A DNA stretch of 7,201 nucleotides from Methanobacteriota archaeon (GTDB lineage Archaea > Thermoplasmatota > Poseidoniia > Poseidoniales > Thalassarchaeaceae): contig PAUH01000009.1 in NCBI GenBank assembly GCA_002712645.1, positions 49,176 through 56,376 of the forward strand, given 5' to 3'. Below the pieces are notes generated by a model. That model had not been told where the DNA came from and did not search any database. It saw only the letters and a list, made by a program, of their open reading frames with translations. Shown piece by piece: positions 1 to 4,679 of the stretch. The translations under genes and the position numbers were made by a program. Within the stretch, counting starts at the first letter, position 1. Every line of letters starts with the position of its first letter.

Positions 1-881
1 GTCTCCTCTATTGTGGCTATCGACTCCTCATCAGCCCTTCTAACATCAAGAAGAAAGAAATCAACGCTGTCATCAATCATTGACTTCAGATGAATAGGTT
101 GAATGGAAGATGAAATCGAATTATTTACCCTTAATTGCGTGACGTCTCCCGTTTCTTCTTTCTCTGGGAGACCAATTTGTAAAATCCTAGTTCTCATCGT
201 CATTGCATCTAGAATCAACAACCGACCAGAAAGAGTCTCACCTATGCCCAGCAAGATCTTGATCGCTTCTGCTGCTTGAATCGACCCAAGAATGCCAGTA
301 ATCGCCCCAAGAACGCCTGCATCAGCACAACTAGGTGCTAATTCTGGCGGCGGCGGATCGGGAAATAGATCTCTGTAATTGGGGCCATTTTCGTAATTGA
401 AAACTGAAACTTGTCCCTCAAATCTAAGAACGCTGGCAAAAACCCAGGGTATATCGAGGCTTTTGCAAGCATCGTTGATAGAATAACGAGCCTCGAAACT
501 ATCGGTCCCATCGATAACTACGTCTGAACCGCCAAGTAGACGTTCAGCGTTTTCAGGACAAACTCGTTCTTCAATCGACTCAATTACGATTTTACTGTCA
601 AGTGCGCTCAGGCGCCTTCGAGCAGATTTGACCTTACTCTCCCCTACTTCGGTTTCAGAATGTATGACCTGTCTTTGGAGATTGGACTCATCTACAACGT
701 CATCATCTATCACTCTAATTTTTCCTATCCCTGCGGCAGCAAGATACAGCAATGCGGGAGATCCGAGACCACCAGCCCCAACGATAGTGACCACGGAATT
801 GGCTAGCCTAATCTGTCCGCCCAACCCTACTTCGTCAAGTACAATATGCCTGCTGTACCTTTCCAGACGTTCTTTTTCCAT
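1..881 (-). CDS. moeB: MoeB/ThiF/UbaA-family E1-like adenylyltransferase with C-terminal rhodanese domain (partial, C-terminus off window)
   Basis: This family adenylates the C-terminal glycine of a ubiquitin-like sulfur carrier (MoaD, ThiS, or SAMP in archaea) in the cytoplasm; rhodanese-fused members (MOCS3/Uba4 type) also pass on the sulfur. Reading from the ATG at 881, 293 codons are visible. Seen: the RYSRH start (res 9-12 region), the nucleotide loop GAGGLGS at 35-41, DDD at 59-61, SNLQRQ at 66-71, DGTD at 124-127, and APSCADAG with the likely catalytic Cys185. A rhodanese-like start with FLLDVR lies near 276-281, and the frame then leaves the window. Oddly, the first zinc CxxC of the family is NYRD at 168-171, and no second CxxC follows the LDAMT segment at 224-228. 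It starts four bases after the stop of the membrane-protein gene upstream, so it is probably cotranscribed with that gene and trxB. The family is certain; the choice between molybdopterin, thiamine and SAMP/tRNA-thiolation partners is not. Confidence 0.9.
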   Translation of the reverse strand, partial: MEKERLERYSRHIVLDEVGLGGQIRLANSVVTIVGAGGLGSPALLYLAAAGIGKIRVIDDDVVDESNLQRQVIHSETEVGESKVKSARRRLSALDSKIVIESIEERVCPENAERLLGGSDVVIDGTDSFEARYSINDACKSLDIPWVFASVLRFEGQVSVFNYENGPNYRDLFPDPPPPELAPSCADAGVLGAITGILGSIQAAEAIKILLGIGETLSGRLLILDAMTMRTRILQIGLPEKEETGDVTQLRVNNSISSSIQPIHLKSMIDDSVDFFLLDVRRADEESIATIEE

Positions 882-885
882 AATT

Positions 886-1287
886 TCACAACCCCGGGGA
901 AATCAATCGTATGGATGAAACAATGAAGCTGAATCTCCCCCATGCGACTGTCATTTTACGCGATTTTGTAGGAGACAGGCTCACCCCAAACAACTTGGCC
1001 AATAGCCGTTGAATGAAATTCTGTTGAAGTGCATTTTCGGGTTTTTCTATGCCTAAAAACCACCTTTCTAAATCTGTGAGGATGCAATAGCCGTCACGAG
1101 TAAACCAGAGAATTTCAGTCATGGCGTAGACGATAATCACTGCCCATAAGATCGAATCCCACGGGGAAAGCCAACCTACAGCAACAAGAAATGTCACTGC
1201 CATATGTGTCAGATAGAGGCAATATGCTGCTGCTCTGTTAACGAAAGCAACATCTCTTCGCTCCCGATCAAAAACGCCTCGTTCCAT
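886..1287 (-). CDS. Small two-helix membrane protein, DUF2784-like
   Basis: A 133-residue protein of unknown function. Two hydrophobic segments are visible, about residues 19-40 and 45-62, joined by a short turn (LSPWD). They are followed by a motif GYCILTDLERWFLG at 66-79, then a basic amphipathic tail. The arrangement (a His in the first helix, a Gly-Trp at its end, then Cys-x-Leu-Thr-x-Leu-Glu after the second helix) resembles the DUF2784 family as I remember it; this is a pattern match, not a search result. The ATG at 1287 lies nine bases after the trxB stop, and a GAGG overlapping that stop gives a plausible ribosome-binding site. It is sandwiched between trxB and the moeB-like gene, so cotranscription is likely. 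Any link to redox or sulfur transfer is inference from position only. Confidence 0.72.
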   Translation of the reverse strand: MERGVFDRERRDVAFVNRAAAYCLYLTHMAVTFLVAVGWLSPWDSILWAVIIVYAMTEILWFTRDGYCILTDLERWFLGIEKPENALQQNFIQRLLAKLFGVSLSPTKSRKMTVAWGRFSFIVSSIRLISPGL

Positions 1288-1296
1288 GGAAACGCC

Positions 1297-2226
1297 TCAA
1301 TGCTGTGATTCCAGCCATCTTTCTGCATCTATGGCTGCCTGACACCCCATCCCTGCAGCAGTTATCGCCTGTCGATATCGCGTGTCGACCACGTCCCCTG
1401 CAGCGAAAATTCCTGGAATGCTGGTCATCGTGTGCTCTGAATGTATGATATATCCCTCTTCATCTGTATCTACTTGGCCTCCCAAGAATTCAGTTATCGG
1501 CCTATGCCCTATGGCTATGAATGCGCCAGTACACTCGATTTCTTCCAAAGAACCATCCCGCGGGTCTTCCAGTACCGCTCCAGTAAGCCCCTTATCGTCT
1601 GAAAGCCACTCTTTCACTTGCCGATGAGCCCTTATCTCGATTTTAGGATGGTTTTTTGCGCGTTCTAGCATGACTTTCGAGGCCCTAAATACGTCCCTGC
1701 GATGGATTATCGTGACCTTGCTCGCGAATCTTGTCAAGAATGTGGCCTCTTCCATGGCAGAATCGCCACCGCCCACTACGATCACTTCATCGCCCTTGAA
1801 GAAAGCACCATCACAAGTTGCACAGGTGGATATGCCTCTCCCCTTCTGCTCCTGCTCTCCCTCTGCACCGAGCCATATCGCTTCAGCACCGGTGCAAATA
1901 ATGACAGTCTCGGCTCTGAACTCTTCGCCTTCGACCCATATCCCGAACGGCCGCGAGGAAAAATCAACTCTCTCAACATTCTTGTCAACCACTTTAAGGC
2001 CAAATCTTTCCGCTTGTGAGCGCAGATCAATCATCATCTCCGGGCCGCCTATGCCTTGGGGGTACCCTGGAAAGTTTTCAATATCCGAAGTGAGCATTAA
2101 CTGCCCTCCGGACATGTATCCTGCAAACATCATTGGTTCCATCATGGCTCTAGCCGAGTATAGGCCCGCAGTATACCCTGCTGGGCCCGATCCGATGATG
2201 ATGACGTTGTGTACGGCCTGCGACAT
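1297..2226 (-). CDS. trxB: Thioredoxin reductase (NADPH, FAD flavoprotein)
   Basis: A cytoplasmic flavoenzyme that passes electrons from NADPH through FAD and a redox-active disulfide to thioredoxin. At 309 residues it has the usual low-molecular-weight TrxB length. Seen in order: the FAD dinucleotide motif GSGPAG at 12-17, the ENFPGYP segment at 50-56, the active-site CATC at 135-138, the second dinucleotide motif GGGDSA at 152-157, HRRDVFR at 175-181 with the arginines that contact the 2'-phosphate of NADPH in the E. coli enzyme, and the C-terminal FAD motif GIFAAGDV at 272-279. NADPH specificity is therefore likely, unlike some archaeal homologues that lack the arginines. The start is fixed by in-frame stops just upstream. 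The 71 bases between it and ribH hold no clear Shine-Dalgarno, TATA box or terminator, so it may be read through from the rib operon or have its own weak promoter. Confidence 0.97.
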   Translation of the reverse strand: MSQAVHNVIIIGSGPAGYTAGLYSARAMMEPMMFAGYMSGGQLMLTSDIENFPGYPQGIGGPEMMIDLRSQAERFGLKVVDKNVERVDFSSRPFGIWVEGEEFRAETVIICTGAEAIWLGAEGEQEQKGRGISTCATCDGAFFKGDEVIVVGGGDSAMEEATFLTRFASKVTIIHRRDVFRASKVMLERAKNHPKIEIRAHRQVKEWLSDDKGLTGAVLEDPRDGSLEEIECTGAFIAIGHRPITEFLGGQVDTDEEGYIIHSEHTMTSIPGIFAAGDVVDTRYRQAITAAGMGCQAAIDAERWLESQH

Positions 2227-2297
2227 ATGCGCTTCTGAATGCTAGGAGTCCCTTCAACATTGACCATGCGCATCGAGGATTCTGATTGTCCGAACTG

Positions 2298-2696
2298 TTA
2301 TCCAATCATTGCTTGAATTGCCTTTATGGCTGCTCTGGCATGGGGCTCCAGTCGCGATTCAATATGCTCGGGCTCTGCACCCGGCCCGATAATTCCTAGG
2401 CCAACCGGTTTGTCATATCCAATCTGAAGCTCAACGAGACTCTTGATCACTGCTTGCCCCATTGCAAGTCCATGGCTCGTTTGCCCTTTCTCTATGATGC
2501 CAAGACACGCCACGCCTGCAATCCGCTCATTTTCAAGTAGACGGGCAGTTGCTAGGGGGGCTTCCATTGAACCGGGGACCCATACTACATCTGTTATTTC
2601 TAGGTCGCATTCAGCTGCTTCGGATTCAGCATGCAAAATCATCTCTTCAACTTCCCTTTTGTGGAATGAGCCGCACACTAGAGCTATGGAATTCAT
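2298..2696 (-). CDS. ribH: 6,7-dimethyl-8-ribityllumazine synthase (archaeal type)
   Basis: Condenses 5-amino-6-ribitylaminouracil with 3,4-dihydroxy-2-butanone 4-phosphate (the RibB product) to lumazine, normally as a large cytoplasmic oligomer. At 132 residues it has the short archaeal length. Seen: the N-terminal strand with CGSFHK at 8-13 (substrate-binding aromatic), VPGSMEAPLA at 40-49, GIIEKGQTSHG at 66-76 with His75 in the place of the catalytic His, and YDKPVGLGIIGPG at 94-106, which resembles the Methanocaldococcus RibH segment YDKPVTLGISGPG as I remember it. Archaeal riboflavin synthase RibC is a paralogue of this family and is the main alternative, but the next gene encodes a bacterial-type riboflavin synthase, so the lumazine synthase role fits better. 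Its ATG overlaps the ribE stop by four bases (ATGA), which indicates translational coupling. Confidence 0.93.
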   Translation of the reverse strand: MNSIALVCGSFHKREVEEMILHAESEAAECDLEITDVVWVPGSMEAPLATARLLENERIAGVACLGIIEKGQTSHGLAMGQAVIKSLVELQIGYDKPVGLGIIGPGAEPEHIESRLEPHARAAIKAIQAMIG

Positions 2697-3376
2697 TCGG
2701 AGACCCCCTCCCGGTTCAATAGTTGATTCCGGTTGTTTGAATCTAATAGTGGATTTTTACTTAGCATTTTCTTGACAGTGTCTACAACGGCCTGGGTCGA
2801 CGATTCTATTTCCACATTAACTGTGGAGCCAACCTCTTTTCCGGCCAGTGTAGTACGTCGTATTGTTTCTGGGATAATATGGAGATCAAACCCTCCAGAG
2901 TCATGAGTCTTGCCGACTGTCAGGGAGATGCCATCTATTGCAATGTATCCCTTCTCAAAGACATACTCAGAGACTTCAGGAGGCACATGGATTTCGATAT
3001 CCATCGTCTTCGATCCATTGATGCCCTGCTCGAGAACATCCATCCTCTTTATTTTTCCAACAGCCATCACATGCCCCGATACAAGATGTCCCCCCACTTC
3101 ATCGCCGTATCTGAGAGCACGTTCCATGTTCAACCAGTCGCCTGCTTTTCGAAGACAGAGAGTCGAACGTTCCAGAGTTTCTTGTATAAGGTCGAAGGAT
3201 ACGGCGTCACCATCAATTTCGACAACAGTCAGGCAGACACCATCTAGAGCGACACTCGCTCCAATTTCCAAATTTTCTCCATGCATCGGAGGCAGATCAA
3301 TTACCCACCTGGTGAATCCATCGAACTGTTTCACAGAACTAAGTTCCGCTTTACCTTCGACAATACCTGTGAACAC
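2693..3376 (-). CDS. ribE: Riboflavin synthase, bacterial-type two-domain (alpha subunit) enzyme
   Basis: Dismutates two lumazines to riboflavin plus ribitylaminouracil; normally a cytoplasmic trimer of two-lumazine-domain subunits. I start it at the GTG at 3376, which gives the family-typical MFTGIVE start and places AGGAG nine bases upstream; an in-frame TTG at 3382 would add two residues. In this numbering (227 aa) the first lumazine-binding repeat has GVCLTV at 46-51 (Cys48) and GGHLVSGHV at 95-103 (His102). The second repeat has IDGISLTV at 147-154, PETIRRTTL at 169-177 and TQAVVDTVKKML at 194-205. It resembles E. coli RibE closely throughout, as I remember that sequence. The residue matching E. 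coli Asp185 is Glu191. A short polar tail of about 20 residues extends past the usual end. It lies between ribL (gap of six bases) and ribH (overlap of four). A bacterial-type enzyme among archaeal rib genes suggests transfer. Confidence 0.96.
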   Translation of the reverse strand: MFTGIVEGKAELSSVKQFDGFTRWVIDLPPMHGENLEIGASVALDGVCLTVVEIDGDAVSFDLIQETLERSTLCLRKAGDWLNMERALRYGDEVGGHLVSGHVMAVGKIKRMDVLEQGINGSKTMDIEIHVPPEVSEYVFEKGYIAIDGISLTVGKTHDSGGFDLHIIPETIRRTTLAGKEVGSTVNVEIESSTQAVVDTVKKMLSKNPLLDSNNRNQLLNREGVSE

Positions 3377-3382
3377 TACCAA

Positions 3383-3838
3383 TCACTCCTCAAACGGGCC
3401 GCCTTCTTCATTTGGCCAAAGATTCAAGATTTTGGCGATTATTTTTCTGGTCCCATCAAGATCGTCTGAAAGACCATCTACCCTGATCACATCGACATCG
3501 CCGTAGCCATTCGAATTCAACCCTTCCCGGATGGCGTCTATGGAGTGCTTCTGATCATACCCGAGGGCAATAATGTCCGGCGAGATATCGCCCAATATAT
3601 CGAATATGGGCGTAGAAGGAGGATTCCCTACAATTGCCGAGTTTACTGGTTTCAGCCCCTCAACCATCCTCTTTCGTAAGTCATGTGATGTCACTGGCTC
3701 ATGCTTCCGCTGACGAACTGTGTCGTCATGTGCAACTACGACTACGAGATCGTCCCCCAGCAACTTTGCTTGCTCCAAGTAGTGCAGATGTCCTGCATGT
3801 AGAAGGTCGAATACACCCACAGCCATTACCCGAGTCAT
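3383..3838 (-). CDS. ribL: Archaeal FAD synthase (FMN adenylyltransferase), nucleotidyltransferase fold
   Basis: Transfers AMP from ATP to FMN to give FAD in the cytoplasm. The protein has 151 residues and a single cytidylyltransferase-like domain: GVFDLLHAGH at 8-17 with the nucleotide-binding HxGH at 14-17, a VVAHDD segment at 34-39, RKRMVEGL at 55-62, DIIALGYDQ at 88-96 and TRKI at 130-133, the archaeal counterpart of the ISSTKI-type nucleotide motif. The general fold is shared with glycerol-3-phosphate cytidylyltransferase and the RfaE C-domain, but the LGYDQ motif and the location between ribB and ribE point to RibL. There is no cysteine in the whole protein, although the C-terminal part of the Methanocaldococcus enzyme is known for conserved redox-sensitive cysteines. 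The start is secure: a GGAGGTGAT site overlapping the ribB stop lies three bases upstream of the ATG. Confidence 0.9.
   Translation of the reverse strand: MTRVMAVGVFDLLHAGHLHYLEQAKLLGDDLVVVVAHDDTVRQRKHEPVTSHDLRKRMVEGLKPVNSAIVGNPPSTPIFDILGDISPDIIALGYDQKHSIDAIREGLNSNGYGDVDVIRVDGLSDDLDGTRKIIAKILNLWPNEEGGPFEE
3386..3390 (-). promoter_or_regulatory. Ribosome-binding site of ribE
   Basis: On the minus strand the bases read AGGAG, nine bases before the GTG at 3376. It lies inside the last codons of ribL, directly before the ribL TGA. It supports GTG 3376 over TTG 3382, which would sit only three bases from the site. Confidence 0.65.
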
Positions 3839-3841
3839 CCA

Positions 3842-3850
3842 ATCACCTCC
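3842..3850 (-). promoter_or_regulatory. Ribosome-binding site of ribL
   Basis: The minus strand reads GGAGGTGAT, nearly a full complement of the 16S rRNA 3' end, just before the ATG at 3838. Its first G is the last base of the ribB TAG stop (3852-3850), so a ribosome finishing ribB sits on the initiation site of ribL. Confidence 0.8.
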
Positions 3851-4578
3851 TAATTTCCAAGTCCATTGGCCTTGAGTAAATCATCGCCTGTAAGCATGGG
3901 TATGGAGTGACGCATCGCATAGATCCGGGCCTCTTCAACAGGAAGTGCACCATCTCCGTCTGGTTGAAGCATCTCAGCCCCAATCGTACACGGTCTCAAC
4001 CCGGCAAGCCTTGCAATGCTCACAGCCAACTCAGTATGACCTTGTCGAGCAGTCAATCCCCCCGGTGCTTCTCTACATACGGGGATATGGCCCGGTGTCC
4101 GGAATTCATTACCCAAGGCTTTACGAGCCTTTTCCGGCGATGTATTGGATTCCATCAACTCGTCGCATAATTCCCCAAATCTCCTCGTAGTAAGCGCTCT
4201 ATCCCTGTCTGTGATGCCTGTGTACGTCTCTCTATGGTTGATTGATAGTGTGAACGCGGACCGGGTATCGTACTGCAGATCGTTGGTCTTAAGCAAATCA
4301 AGAACAGGGTGAAGGGTAGTCAATGCCGGATGAACGTGTATATCTTGAAGCCAAGGCAGATCGAACATGTTCCCGATCTCTTCGCCTATCGCAAGAAAGA
4401 GTAACCCTCCGCAATCTTGTCTAAGTTTTCGTATGACATCCGGGCTGGCATATTGAGCCGGCCAAAGTAGATCAGTCTCGCTCTCTCTGAAAGAAGAATC
4501 GAAAACCATTACTGGCTTACCTTTGCTGAATGCATCAACTGCCAAGGCCACTTGATCCGGCTCGCTCGTCGCATCCAT
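3850..4578 (-). CDS. ribB: 3,4-dihydroxy-2-butanone 4-phosphate synthase (archaeal type)
   Basis: Converts ribulose 5-phosphate to formate and 3,4-dihydroxy-2-butanone 4-phosphate, the four-carbon precursor used by RibH; a cytoplasmic, Mg2+-dependent enzyme. From the ATG at 4578 it has 242 residues. Seen: the acidic loop RESETD at 31-36, CGGLLFLAIGEE at 56-67, SAFTLSINHRETYTGITDRDRA at 107-128, FRTPGH at 159-164, RQGHTE at 178-183 (catalytic His region), and the metal-ligand Glu in GAEM at 200-203. The order and wording match archaeal RibB, with no GTP cyclohydrolase II or riboflavin kinase domain attached. The frame stays open upstream to an ATG at 4725, but those 49 extra residues show no family similarity and lie antisense to the signal peptide of the divergent gene. 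GGAGG seven bases before 4578 decides the start. It is the first gene of the rib operon. Confidence 0.96.
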   Translation of the reverse strand: MDATSEPDQVALAVDAFSKGKPVMVFDSSFRESETDLLWPAQYASPDVIRKLRQDCGGLLFLAIGEEIGNMFDLPWLQDIHVHPALTTLHPVLDLLKTNDLQYDTRSAFTLSINHRETYTGITDRDRALTTRRFGELCDELMESNTSPEKARKALGNEFRTPGHIPVCREAPGGLTARQGHTELAVSIARLAGLRPCTIGAEMLQPDGDGALPVEEARIYAMRHSIPMLTGDDLLKANGLGN

Positions 4579-4679
4579 GAGCCTCCCTCCCGATGTCCTG
4601 CTAAATAGGGTGACGTTTCGACCCCACAGGTTTCCAATTGAGCGCAAGTAACATGAGGTACGCCCCACCCGGGAACTTG
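4579..4679. promoter_or_regulatory. Divergent intergenic region between ribB and the protease-transporter gene
   Basis: This stretch of about 100 bases must hold promoters for both units. The only AT-rich TATA-like element is CTAAATAG at 4601-4608 (CTATTTAG on the minus strand). For the plus strand, a start of transcription about 25 bases downstream would leave a leader of roughly 20-50 bases, which is plausible. For ribB the same element would put the transcript start almost at the ATG, so the ribB promoter may lie elsewhere. A CAATTG palindrome occurs at 4635-4640. No FMN riboswitch-like structure or long inverted repeat was recognised. The promoter positions are inference. Confidence 0.35.
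4582..4590 (-). promoter_or_regulatory. Ribosome-binding site of ribB
   Basis: The minus strand reads GGAGGGAGG, with the first GGAGG seven bases before the ATG at 4578. This good spacing sets the ribB start there and argues against the longer in-frame start at 4725. Confidence 0.7.

Noticed and set aside
628..918. Plus-strand frame overlapping the E1-like gene
   Set aside because: Antisense of the MoeB-type nucleotide-binding domain; low-complexity Ser/Thr/Pro content and no motif.
1670..2245. Plus-strand open frame of 191 codons opposite trxB
   Set aside because: It is the antisense of a clear thioredoxin reductase, is rich in Ser/Pro and shows no domain.
2227..2297. Possible terminator or small RNA between ribH and trxB
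   Set aside because: No T-run, stable hairpin or TATA-like element was visible in these 71 bases, so nothing can be supported.
4579..4652. FMN riboswitch upstream of ribB
   Set aside because: The region is too short and shows none of the conserved FMN-element blocks; archaeal rib genes are generally not controlled this way.
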